Below, one piece after another: positions 1 to 7,194 of a stretch of DNA of 64,000 nt (its first letter is position 1; every line of letters starts with the position of its first letter). This stretch comes from Clostridium sp. (GTDB taxonomy: Bacteria > Bacillota > Clostridia > Clostridiales > Clostridiaceae). The stretch spans positions 35,743 through 99,742 of the forward strand of contig NZ_JAHAIF010000006.1 in NCBI RefSeq assembly GCF_018372875.1, written 5' to 3'. The notes beneath the pieces are model-generated. The model saw nothing but the letters and a program-made list of their open reading frames with translations. It had not been told where the DNA came from and did no database searches. The position numbers and the translations under genes were made by a program.

Positions 1-173
1 TTTTCTGAAGGAGAAACAATTGCTATGTTAAGTGGGGTAGTAAATTCTTTCACTAATATATTTAAGGTAAGCTTGGACATACCTTCAGTGTTATTAGTAT
101 CGATTATAAGACATCTTTTAGTTATACCCTTAAGAAAGTTAATTAATCTTTTTATGATTTCTCTCTTCTCCAT
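1..173 (-). CDS. 5' end of an unrecognised gene, cut by the window edge
   Basis: An open frame begins with ATG at 173 on the minus strand and stays open to base 1, giving 57 residues (starting MEKREIIKRLINF). A purine-rich AGAGGG ribosome binding site lies about six bases upstream. The visible part has a basic, helical N-terminus followed by alternating hydrophobic strands (CLIIDT, NIAIVSPSE). I do not recognise the family. It is divergent from spoIVA. The opposite-strand frame across the same bases is hydrophobic and lacks a good ribosome site, so I read it as a shadow. Confidence 0.55.
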   Translation of the reverse strand, partial: MEKREIIKRLINFLKGITKRCLIIDTNNTEGMSKLTLNILVKEFTTPLNIAIVSPSE

Positions 174-417
174 ATTAATCCCTCTTTTATCAATTACTGT
201 AAATGTTATCTTAATAATAGTTTAACACATAATATGCATAGATTCTATAATTATAGGAAAAAATAGTTTAATTTCATATGGTATTTACTAAAGGTATGAA
301 ACATATCATATATAGAAAAATAGATATATTATTTGAGGTTAAATATAAAAGGTAGTATATCTTTTATAAATCAAGAATATATATATATTGTTAAAAAATA
401 ATATAGGAGGTCGTAAC

Positions 418-1896
418 TTGGACAGCTTCAATATATACAAAGATATAGCTGAAAGAACCCAAGGGGACATATATGTAGGAGTTGTTGGGCCTGTAAGGAC
501 TGGAAAATCAACTTTTATAAAGAAGTTTATGGACCTTATGGTAATACCAAAGATTGATAATAACTATAAAAAAGAAAGAGCTAAGGATGAGCTGCCACAA
601 AGTGGGTCAGGAAAGAGTATTCATACAACTGAGCCTAAATTCGTTCCTAACGAAGCTGTTGAGATAAGTCTTGACGATGAATTAGTATTTAAAGTGCGTA
701 TGGTAGACTGTGTTGGATATATCGTAAAAGGCGCATTGGGTTATCTTGATGGTGAGGAAGCAAAAATGGTTCATACTCCATGGTATGAGTATGAAATTCC
801 TTTTGAGGATGCAGCAGAAATAGGAACAAGAAAGGTTATTACAGATCATTCAACAATAGGAATAGTGGTAACTACAGATGGTAGTATAACTGGAATAACT
901 AGAGAGGAATATGTAGAGGCAGAAGAAAGAGTAATATCTGAACTTCAATCTATAAATAAGCCGTTTATAATGGTTTTAAATAGTGCGAAGCCAAATGCCC
1001 CTGAAACAAAAGCTCTAAAAAAGGAACTTGAAGAAAAGTATAATGTAACTGTACAAATTCTTGATGTTTATAATATGGGGGAAGGGGATATAGAGGATAT
1101 ATTTAAGTCTGTGCTTACAGAATTCCCAGTAAGAGAAATAAATATTGATATGCCAGAGTGGTTAGAAAGACTTGAACCTTCTCATTGGCTAAAGAAAGAT
1201 TTCTTAAACATAGTTAAGGATATGAGTATCAACATATCAAAGGTAAAAGATATTAAGGTTTCTTTAGATTCCTTTAAAGAAGAAGAGAATTTAGGTAGTT
1301 CTCAACTAATGGAAATAGACTTAGGAGTTGGAACTGGAAGAATTCTTATGAAGCCTAAGGATGGTATCTTTTATAAAGTACTTAGTGAAATTTGTGATTT
1401 AGATGTTTCTTCAGAGAGTGATTTATTGTCTTTAGTAAAGGAACTAAATGTAGCAAGGAAGGAATATGACAAAGTTAAGGATGCATTAATAGATGTAAAA
1501 GAAACTGGTTATGGATTAGTAGCACCTCAACTAAGTGAAATGAAGTTTGAAGAACCAGAAATAGTTAAGCAAGGTAATAAGTTTGGTGTTAAACTTAAAG
1601 CTAGTGCTCCATCATTACATCTTATCAAAGCAGACATTAAAACTGAAATCAGTCCTATAATGGGTTCTGAAAAAGAATCAGAAGAGTTAGTTAAGGCTAT
1701 TTTAGATCAGTTTGAAAGTGACCCGACAAGTTTATGGCAAAGTAATATGTTTGGTAAGTCCTTAGAGGTATTAGTTAAGGAAGGATTACAAAATAAGTTA
1801 TATAAGATGCCAGAAGACGTACAGGTAAAAATCCAGAAAACACTTCAAAAGATTATTAATGAAGGTAATGGTGGATTAATCTGCATAATTCTATAA
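418..1896 (+). CDS. spoIVA: Stage IV sporulation protein A, spore coat basement-layer ATPase
   Basis: SpoIVA is a cytoskeletal ATPase made in the mother cell. It polymerises on the outer forespore membrane as the foundation of the spore coat and is anchored there by SpoVM, which is also encoded in this window. From the TTG at 418, seven bases after AGGAGG (405-410), the protein is 492 residues, the length of the B. subtilis protein. The Walker A loop GPVRTGKST puts the lysine at residue 30, and the MVDCVGY segment puts an aspartate near 97, as expected for the family. The C-terminus ends GGLICIIL, the conserved tail. An in-frame TTG at 388 lacks a ribosome site. I expect a sigma-E promoter upstream but could not place one confidently in 174-417. 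Confidence 0.95.
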   Translation: MDSFNIYKDIAERTQGDIYVGVVGPVRTGKSTFIKKFMDLMVIPKIDNNYKKERAKDELPQSGSGKSIHTTEPKFVPNEAVEISLDDELVFKVRMVDCVGYIVKGALGYLDGEEAKMVHTPWYEYEIPFEDAAEIGTRKVITDHSTIGIVVTTDGSITGITREEYVEAEERVISELQSINKPFIMVLNSAKPNAPETKALKKELEEKYNVTVQILDVYNMGEGDIEDIFKSVLTEFPVREINIDMPEWLERLEPSHWLKKDFLNIVKDMSINISKVKDIKVSLDSFKEEENLGSSQLMEIDLGVGTGRILMKPKDGIFYKVLSEICDLDVSSESDLLSLVKELNVARKEYDKVKDALIDVKETGYGLVAPQLSEMKFEEPEIVKQGNKFGVKLKASAPSLHLIKADIKTEISPIMGSEKESEELVKAILDQFESDPTSLWQSNMFGKSLEVLVKEGLQNKLYKMPEDVQVKIQKTLQKIINEGNGGLICIIL

Positions 1897-1899
1897 GAA

Positions 1900-1928
1900 A
1901 AAACTCCTGATAATTCAGGAGTTTTCTT
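1900..1928. terminator. Bidirectional terminator between spoIVA and ilvE
   Basis: An 11-bp perfect stem, AAAACTCCTGA (1900-1910) with TCAGGAGTTTT (1915-1925), encloses the loop TAAT and is followed by T-rich sequence. On the minus strand the stem is also followed by a T-run, so it can end both convergent genes. Confidence 0.85.
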
Positions 1929-2954
1929 TTATTTAACCTTAAAGATCCATCCTTTTGGTCCTTCAACATCACCAAATTGAATTCCAACAAGAAGATCGTA
2001 TAATTTTCTTGTTAATGGACCAACTTCTGTTTCGCTATGGAAAACATGAAGTTTACCTTTATATTCAATTCCACCAATTGGGGTAATAACAGCAGCAGTT
2101 CCACATGCCCCTGCTTCCTTAAATTTATCAATTTCATCAATATAAACATTGCCTTCAATTACTTCTAGATGAAGATAATCTTTTGCAAGCTCCAATAGTG
2201 AATACTTTGTTATACTTGGTAATATTGATGATGAGTTTGGAGTTATAAATTTATTATCATGGGTAATTCCAAAAAAGTTAGCAGCTCCAACTTCTTCAAT
2301 TTTTGTATGAGTAGCTGGATCAAGATATATACAGTCTGCAAAACCTCTTTCTGCTGCTATTTTATGTGGTTCCATAGATGCAGCATAATTTCCACCTACT
2401 TTTTGTTGTCCAGTTCCATATGGAGCAGCTCTATCAAAGTCTGAAATCATGAAGTTAACTGGAGCAAGCCCTCCCTTGAAATAAGCTCCTACAGGAACGC
2501 AAAATACTGAAAAGATATATTCCGGAGCAGGTTTTACACCAATATTGTCACCAACACCAATCATAAATGGTCTTAAGTAAAGGGTACCTCCGGAACCATA
2601 TGGTGGAACAAATCTTTCATTTGCTTTAACTACTTGCATACATGCATCTATAAATTTTTCTTCAGGTATTTCAGGCATTAAAAGTTTTCTACAAGAGTCA
2701 TTCATTCTAGCAGCATTTCTATTTACTCTAAATAGTTGAATGCTACCATCTTTTGTTCTATATGCTTTTAGCCCCTCAAAGCATTGTTGTCCATAATGTA
2801 AAGCTGTTGATGCCTCGCTTATCCTAAGCATATTATCTTCTGTAAGCTTGCCATCATCCCAGTTACCATCTTTCCAAACAGATATGTAACGGAAATCTGT
2901 TTTAATATAATTGAAACCAAGTTCGTCCCAATTTATTTCTTTTGTTGTATCCAT
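1929..2954 (-). CDS. ilvE: Branched-chain amino acid aminotransferase
   Basis: This PLP enzyme interconverts leucine, isoleucine or valine and their 2-oxo acids using 2-oxoglutarate/glutamate. The 341-residue protein has the length and motifs of the longer (group II) branched-chain aminotransferases: the [12 protein letters not shown] segment near residues 54-65, the PLP-binding lysine in [11 protein letters not shown] (about residue 185), and a C-terminal [10 protein letters not shown] phosphate-cradle region. The ATG at 2954 follows an AGGAGGG site. It is a single gene facing spoIVA. An inverted repeat of the form CTATTTTTAAATAG upstream (about 3000-3013) could be an operator, but I cannot name a regulator. 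Confidence 0.93.
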   Translation of the reverse strand: MDTTKEINWDELGFNYIKTDFRYISVWKDGNWDDGKLTEDNMLRISEASTALHYGQQCFEGLKAYRTKDGSIQLFRVNRNAARMNDSCRKLLMPEIPEEKFIDACMQVVKANERFVPPYGSGGTLYLRPFMIGVGDNIGVKPAPEYIFSVFCVPVGAYFKGGLAPVNFMISDFDRAAPYGTGQQKVGGNYAASMEPHKIAAERGFADCIYLDPATHTKIEEVGAANFFGITHDNKFITPNSSSILPSITKYSLLELAKDYLHLEVIEGNVYIDEIDKFKEAGACGTAAVITPIGGIEYKGKLHVFHSETEVGPLTRKLYDLLVGIQFGDVEGPKGWIFKVK

Positions 2955-3036
2955 AAATATAGCCCTCCTAATTATTTTAATAATAATTATATTTTATCAC
3001 TATTTTTAAATAGGTAAATAAAAAGTGTAATCTTAT

Positions 3037-3064
3037 TTGAATTGTGCAGAATAAAATATACTAT
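3037..3064 (+). promoter_or_regulatory. Probable sigma-A promoter for the 3106 gene
   Basis: TTGAAT (3037-3042), a 16-base spacer, then TACTAT (3059-3064), about 40 bases before the start codon. Several overlapping -10 choices exist in this AT-rich stretch. Confidence 0.4.
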
Positions 3065-3105
3065 AAAGCGTAAATAGAATACAAAAAAGGCGTGGTGAGT
3101 AATGT

Positions 3106-3507
3106 ATGAGAAGTTATTATAAAGCTTATAAAAAAGTAGGGGAAATTAAGACTTCTTTAGCAGAAAAATTAGGGGTTATGTGTTACGGATATGTATATAT
3201 CTCACCAGGTGTAATTAGGCATATAATAAGACGCCATAATAAGCAGTTAAGTAGAAATGTAAAGGATAATCTTATAAATGTAATAGAAAGTATTTTAAAA
3301 GATCCAGATTATATAGGAACGAAGATAAAAGAAAATAACAGGATAACAATAGAGTTTGTAAAAAAGGTAGATAGTATTTTGTTATTGGGAATGGAAGTAG
3401 ATAAAGATGAAGGGTATATTTATGTTTCTACTTTATATCCAATCACAAAAAGTAAAATAGATAATAAGATATATGGTGGGAGATTATTAAGTTGTAGTAT
3501 AGAGTAA
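3106..3507 (+). CDS. Small protein resembling the PBECR nuclease-like fold
   Basis: The 133-residue protein begins with ATG after a GGTGAG site. It has a helical N-terminus, then YISPGVIRHIIRRHNKQL (about residues 31-48), an ILKDPDYIG turn near residue 65, and two strand-like segments (TIEFVKKVDSILLLGMEV and YIYVSTLYPI). This order of a conserved His in a short helix, a 'DPDYI' turn and paired strands ending in a T-x-Y-P motif resembles the PBECR (phage Barnase-EndoU-ColicinE5/D-RelE-like) domains often annotated in phage and Firmicute genomes. That is inference from pattern only. It has its own likely promoter, no toxin/antitoxin partner and no phage genes nearby, so it may be a domesticated stand-alone copy or simply a hypothetical protein. 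Confidence 0.75.
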   Translation: MRSYYKAYKKVGEIKTSLAEKLGVMCYGYVYISPGVIRHIIRRHNKQLSRNVKDNLINVIESILKDPDYIGTKIKENNRITIEFVKKVDSILLLGMEVDKDEGYIYVSTLYPITKSKIDNKIYGGRLLSCSIE

Positions 3508-3515
3508 CTATATAC

Positions 3516-3544
3516 TTGAAAGATTATTTTCTAAGAATTATAAT
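3516..3544 (+). promoter_or_regulatory. Sigma-A promoter for the asparaginase leader
   Basis: TTGAAA (3516-3521), a 17-base spacer and a perfect TATAAT (3539-3544). Transcription would start near 3551 and give an untranslated leader of about 147 bases before the ATG at 3698. Confidence 0.75.
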
Positions 3545-3550
3545 ATAGAA

Positions 3551-3677
3551 ATTGAATAGTTATTTTTGAGGTGAGAAATGGCTCCTCACACGCTAAATTT
3601 AGTAAATAGAGATGCAGGATACGCCGACCTGCCAAAAACTATATGACTTTTGGATATTACCAAAAGTTATTTTTTTA
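3551..3677 (+). promoter_or_regulatory. Unassigned structured leader with an intrinsic terminator (attenuator or riboswitch candidate)
   Basis: The leader shows a hairpin TGAGG (3567-3571)/CCTCA (3584-3588) with an inner AG/CT pair, a second hairpin GCAGG (3614-3618)/CCTGC (3628-3632) with the loop ATACGCCGA, and a terminator ACTTTTGG (3646-3653)/CCAAAAGT (3660-3667) followed by T's up to 3676. CCAAAA at 3632-3637, next to the second hairpin, can also pair with TTTTGG at 3648-3653, giving a mutually exclusive antiterminator. This is the layout of a ligand- or protein-controlled attenuator. The sequence lacks the T-box, purine, glycine, lysine, TPP, SAM, cyclic-di-GMP and glutamine-riboswitch signatures that I know, so the class is open. 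Confidence 0.65.
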
Positions 3678-3697
3678 GAAAAATATGGAGGTTTGAC

Positions 3698-4693
3698 ATG
3701 AAGAAAATAGCAGTGGTTTTTAATGGTGGAACAATATCTATGAAAGTAGATGAGAGGATTAAGGCAGCAGTACCTTCATTAACTGGTGAAGAAATAATGA
3801 CTATGGTAACAGGTATAGAAGATTATGCAGAAATAGAAAGTTATAACTTTTCTAGTCTTCCATCTCCTCATATGACACCTAATCTTATGTTTGAATTATC
3901 AAGATTTGTTAATAAGTTATTAGAAAGAGATGATATAGACGGAGTTGTAATAACTCATGGAACAGATACATTAGAAGAAACAGCGTATATGTTAGATTTA
4001 ACTTTAGATAGTAGTAAGCCTGTGGTTATAACAGGAGCCATGAGAAGTAGCTCAGAGTTAGGTTATGATGGCCCATTTAATTTAGCTACATCAATATGTA
4101 CGGCTGCATCAGAAAAGGCTATTGGAAGAGGAGTGCTAGTGTGTTTTAATGGAGAGCTAAATAGTGCAAGAGAAGTAACGAAAGCAAACTCTATGGCTCT
4201 TAATGCTTTTAGAACACCTAATTTTGGTCCTATAGGTATAGTGGATAATGATAATGTAATATTTTATAGAAAGTGTAAAAAGGGACAGCATGTAAAAATA
4301 GATAATATTAAAGGGGATGTAGCACTAATAAAGTGTGTATCAGGTTCAGATTATTCTTTCATTGATTTTGCTATAGAGAAAGGTTACATAGGAATAGTTA
4401 TTGAAGCTTTAGGGAGAGGTAATATTCCTCCTCAAATGGTTCCTGGAGTTGAAAGAGCTATAAAGAGAAATATTCCTGTTGTAATTGTATCAAGGTGTTT
4501 TGAAGGGAGAGTTTTTGATTCGTATGGATATGAAGGTGGGGGAAAAGATTTAAGAAATAAGGGGGCTATATTTGGAGATACCATGCAAGGGCAAAAAGCT
4601 AGAATTAAGTTGATGGTAGCTTTAAGTTATACTAATGAATACAGTGCTATAAAAGAGTTTATGGAAGATGGATTATATAACAATGAATTATAA
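3698..4693 (+). CDS. ansA: L-asparaginase (type I-like, cytoplasmic)
   Basis: Hydrolyses L-asparagine to aspartate and ammonia. The 331-residue protein carries both asparaginase signatures: FNGGTISM with the nucleophile threonine at residue 12, and THGTDTLEETAYML with the Thr-Asp pair at about 89-90. GAMRSSSELGYDGPFNLA follows, and there is no signal peptide, so a cytoplasmic enzyme is expected. The ATG at 3698 has GGAGG six bases upstream; an in-frame TTG at 3650 lies inside the terminator hairpin and has no ribosome site. The gene stands alone behind its attenuator-like leader, which suggests control by an amino acid or nitrogen signal. Some family members prefer glutamine or act in amino-acid salvage. 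Confidence 0.9.
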   Translation: MKKIAVVFNGGTISMKVDERIKAAVPSLTGEEIMTMVTGIEDYAEIESYNFSSLPSPHMTPNLMFELSRFVNKLLERDDIDGVVITHGTDTLEETAYMLDLTLDSSKPVVITGAMRSSSELGYDGPFNLATSICTAASEKAIGRGVLVCFNGELNSAREVTKANSMALNAFRTPNFGPIGIVDNDNVIFYRKCKKGQHVKIDNIKGDVALIKCVSGSDYSFIDFAIEKGYIGIVIEALGRGNIPPQMVPGVERAIKRNIPVVIVSRCFEGRVFDSYGYEGGGKDLRNKGAIFGDTMQGQKARIKLMVALSYTNEYSAIKEFMEDGLYNNEL

Positions 4694-4748
4694 ACAATAA
4701 AATGAATCGAATATTCGCAAATATATATATAAAATTTATACGTTTCTA

Positions 4749-4778
4749 TTGACAGTTATTACTTGTACATTGTACAAT
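4749..4778 (+). promoter_or_regulatory. Sigma-A promoter of the purine permease transcript
   Basis: TTGACA (4749-4754), an 18-base spacer and TACAAT (4773-4778), with a TG just ahead of the -10. CGAATATT-like motifs flank it at 4708-4717 and 4779-4797. Confidence 0.7.
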
Positions 4779-4797
4779 AATATTCGTAAAGCGAATA

Positions 4798-4862
4798 ACT
4801 CATATAATGTGTCAATAAGGGTCACAGTTTCTACCAGGTACCGTAAATATCTGACTATGAGT
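4798..4862 (+). promoter_or_regulatory. Purine riboswitch aptamer, guanine/hypoxanthine type
   Basis: P1 pairs ACTCATA (4798-4804) with TATGAGT (4856-4862). The core has the conserved TATAAT, GTTTCTACC and ACCGTAAAT blocks, and the second loop keeps the GG needed for the loop-loop contact. The specificity base in GACTATG (4855) is C, which in characterised members selects guanine or hypoxanthine; adenine riboswitches have T. P2 has one T-T mismatch. The ligand assignment follows established family knowledge. Confidence 0.95.
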
Positions 4863-4890
4863 GGACTGAATGTATAGTATTAAATTTTAA

Positions 4891-4938
4891 AAGGTCTCTA
4901 TGAGTTGTTGCTTTTCTTTAGCTCATAAGGACCTTTTT
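4891..4938 (+). terminator. Riboswitch expression platform (ligand-controlled terminator)
   Basis: AAGGTC (4891-4896) and TATGAG (4899-4904) pair with CTCATA (4922-4927) and GACCTT (4930-4935), followed by a T-run. The terminator 5' arm repeats TATGAGT, the same heptamer as the 3' side of aptamer P1, so CTCATA can pair with either copy. Ligand-stabilised P1 would leave the terminator free to form and turn the permease off. Confidence 0.85.
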
Positions 4939-4957
4939 ATTATTTAGGAGGAGAAAA

Positions 4958-6325
4958 ATGCAAGAAGTTAAACAAAAAAGAAGATTATTAGAAATCTTTA
5001 CAAACGAAAATGTTGATTTCAAAAGAGAAATCATGGCAGGTATTACTACATTCTTAACTATGGCTTATATCATAGCTGTAAATCCTAATATTTTAAGTGC
5101 TGCAGGAATGGATGCAGGAGCTTTAGTTACAGCTACTTGTTTAGCTGCAGGTTTATCTACAATTTTAATGGGTGTTTTCGCTAATTTACCATTTGCATTA
5201 GCATCTGGTATGGGATTAAATGCATATTTTGCGTTTACAGTAGTAGGACAAGATAAAATTCCTTGGGAAATAGCTTTAACAGCAGTATTTGTAGAAGGTA
5301 TCATATTTATTCTTTTATCATTATTTAAAGTACGTGAAGCTGTTGTAAATGCAATTCCTAAAAACATGAAATATGCAGTTACTGCAGGTATTGGTTTATT
5401 TATAGCATTTATTGGATTACAAGGTTCTGGAATTGTTGTTAATAATGATAGCACATTAGTTGCACTTGGTAGATTTACATCACCTACATTTTTAATTGCT
5501 TTATTAGGACTATTAATTATTGCGATACTTGATAAAAAAGGTGTTAAAGGATCAATTCTTATTGGTATATTAGTATCAACTTTAGTAGCTTGGGGATATG
5601 CAAAGTTTGATCCTGCTTATGCAGCATCACTTGGTATTTATCTTCCAGAAGGGATTTTTAAATTCGAAAGTATAGCACCTATAGCTGGTAAGATTGATTT
5701 TGGATATATGTTACATCCAACAACAATTGGTAGTTTCTTTGTTGTAGTTTGTACATTCTTATTTGTAGATTTCTTTGATACAGTTGGTACATTAGTTGGT
5801 GTTTGCTCAAGAGCTAATATGTTAGATGAGAATGGAAATGTTCCTAATGCTGGTAAAGCATTATTGGTTGATGCTATTGGTACAACAGCTGGGGCTTGTC
5901 TAGGAGTATCTACAGTTACAACTTATGTTGAAAGTTCAACAGGTGTAGCTGCAGGTGGTAGAACAGGATGGACTGCAATAACAACAGGTGTTCTATTCTT
6001 ATTAGCAATGTTCTTCTCTCCAATATTTATAGCAATTCCTTCATGTGCAACTGCACCAGCATTAATTTATGTTGGATATTTAATGTTAGGATCAGTTAAG
6101 AATATAGATTTTGATGATTTAACAGAAGGTGTACCAGCATTTATTACAATTGCTATGATGCCTCTTGCATATAGCATTGGTGATGGTTTGACATTTGGTG
6201 TAATTGCTTATGTAGCAATTAATTTAATATACAATGCATTCTTTGTTAAAGAAGATAAGAAGAAAGTATCTTGGGTAATGATAATACTTGCGTTCTTATT
6301 CTTATTGAAATTAATATTTATCTAA
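4958..6325 (+). CDS. pbuG: NCS2-family (AzgA-like) guanine/hypoxanthine permease
   Basis: A 455-residue polytopic membrane protein with about a dozen hydrophobic segments. It opens with an N-terminal GITTFLTMAYIIAVNP motif, contains FFDTVGTLVGVCSRANM in the middle and the GVSTVTTYVESSTGVAAGGRTG stretch, all typical of the AzgA branch of purine permeases (PbuG/PbuO type). AGGAGG lies just before the ATG. The guanine riboswitch directly upstream supports a role in guanine or hypoxanthine uptake with shut-off when purine is plentiful. Assigning PbuG rather than a paralogue is inference. Confidence 0.92.
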   Translation: MQEVKQKRRLLEIFTNENVDFKREIMAGITTFLTMAYIIAVNPNILSAAGMDAGALVTATCLAAGLSTILMGVFANLPFALASGMGLNAYFAFTVVGQDKIPWEIALTAVFVEGIIFILLSLFKVREAVVNAIPKNMKYAVTAGIGLFIAFIGLQGSGIVVNNDSTLVALGRFTSPTFLIALLGLLIIAILDKKGVKGSILIGILVSTLVAWGYAKFDPAYAASLGIYLPEGIFKFESIAPIAGKIDFGYMLHPTTIGSFFVVVCTFLFVDFFDTVGTLVGVCSRANMLDENGNVPNAGKALLVDAIGTTAGACLGVSTVTTYVESSTGVAAGGRTGWTAITTGVLFLLAMFFSPIFIAIPSCATAPALIYVGYLMLGSVKNIDFDDLTEGVPAFITIAMMPLAYSIGDGLTFGVIAYVAINLIYNAFFVKEDKKKVSWVMIILAFLFLLKLIFI

Positions 6326-6340
6326 TATTTATAGTAATTA

Positions 6341-6377
6341 AGTGGTTATATCCTTTGTGGGTATAACCACTTTTTTT
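6341..6377 (+). terminator. Terminator of the purine permease
   Basis: A 10-bp perfect stem, AGTGGTTATA (6341-6350) with TATAACCACT (6362-6371), followed by seven T's. Confidence 0.92.
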
Positions 6378-6473
6378 ATGCCTAGGAAAGTATAAAGTTT
6401 CAATTAGCTATAAATCAAAGGTATTATTACATTTTTATATTAAAAAATATAAAATGAAGGATAGTAATTTTAT

Positions 6474-6575
6474 AATTTCCTTACCTTAAGTAAGAAGGGA
6501 ATAGAGATTTATTTTTCTGTGACTTGGAGCTTGCGACAGAACAAGCAAAATAAATATCCACCCCACCTTTTTTAT
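6474..6575. ncRNA. Candidate small RNA or palindromic element
   Basis: CTTAC/GTAAG form a small hairpin around 6480-6495. Then TTTATTTT (about 6528 upstream side) pairs with AAAATAAA (6547-6554), with TCTGT/ACAGA or alternatively GCTTG/CAAGC folding inside, and the plus strand ends in C-rich sequence followed by six T's near 6569-6574. The minus strand also reads as an open frame of about 30 codons without a good start. It could be a small RNA with its own terminator, a dispersed palindromic repeat, or a remnant. Family unknown. Confidence 0.3.
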
Positions 6576-6617
6576 CTAAAATTAAATGGACAAGAGAAAA
6601 AAATGTGGTTAGAGTAG

Positions 6618-6690
6618 TAAGGTTAAAGAATTTGCTCTGGAAATTTCTTGATATGGATATTCCAAATCAAATTCTTTAAACTTTATTGCT
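6618..6690. ncRNA. Candidate structured RNA (long hairpin with a large internal loop)
   Basis: TTAAAGAATTTG (6623-6634) pairs perfectly over 12 bp with CAAATTCTTTAA (6668-6679). The stem is extended by AAGG/CTTT on the outside, and there is a smaller GGAA/TTCC hairpin inside. A long rod with an internal bubble recalls 6S RNA in shape, but I see no diagnostic sequence, so this is only a structural candidate. Confidence 0.3.
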
Positions 6691-7131
6691 TATAAATAGA
6701 TGTTTAAATATTGTTTTAAAGAAATAAATATATAAATATATAAATATTTAGTTATAATAGGGCTTTATAGATTTTATTTAGAAAAAAGAAGCTGATAAAA
6801 TGTTTTTTGCTCCTTAGTAAATTATAATTGGAATTAAATTGTAGTTAGCTTCAACGGTTTTATATTTATAAAGTTTGTTTGCTTCTTAAAGAAGCATTAG
6901 AAGTTTTAATGAGAAGGTTCTATTTACCAAATTAAAATTTGAAATACTATTTGTGTTGGTGACAAAAAATAAAGAATCTACAGTTATATTATTAATTTTC
7001 TGTTTGAAGTTGGAGATCATATCATGAGGGTTATAATATAAAAGCTATTAAAAAATAAGTGGAGTAATATGAATGGATGTCATAAAGTTTAGAGGAGAAA
7101 AAATAAATGTAAACAGTTTGTTAACGAAGTG
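6691..7131. other. Gene-free stretch with no convincing coding content
   Basis: Very AT-rich sequence with a TATAAATA repeat (about 6723-6750), a long-range inverted repeat GAAGCT (near 6788)/AGCTTC (near 6848), and a small GCTTCT/AGAAGC hairpin near 6890. No frame has both a ribosome site and useful length; an AGGAGA site near 7092 leads only to ATG-TAA. It may be decayed sequence. Confidence 0.4.
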
Positions 7132-7160
7132 TTGACTGGTAAGAAAAAATAAATTAATAT
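7132..7160 (+). promoter_or_regulatory. Probable sigma-A promoter for the yicC-remA-gmk-rpoZ operon
   Basis: TTGACT (7132-7137), a 17-base spacer and TAATAT (7155-7160), about 35 bases ahead of the first start codon. A better-looking TATAAT at 7166 is too far from any -35. Confidence 0.55.
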
Positions 7161-7194
7161 GAGTCTATAATAAGGGAGAGGGAAGTGAACAATT

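Noticed and set aside
25..225. 66-residue hydrophobic plus-strand frame
   Set aside because: It has no ribosome site, and the opposite strand carries a better-supported gene start (ATG at 173 with AGAGGG).
3551..3677. T-box or purine riboswitch identity for the asparaginase leader
   Set aside because: No T-box AGGGTGG-type motif and no purine-aptamer core; the leader is too short for a T-box.
6721..6752. TATAAATA tandem repeat as a mobile or CRISPR-like repeat
   Set aside because: Simple low-complexity AT repeat without spacers, target duplications or associated genes.
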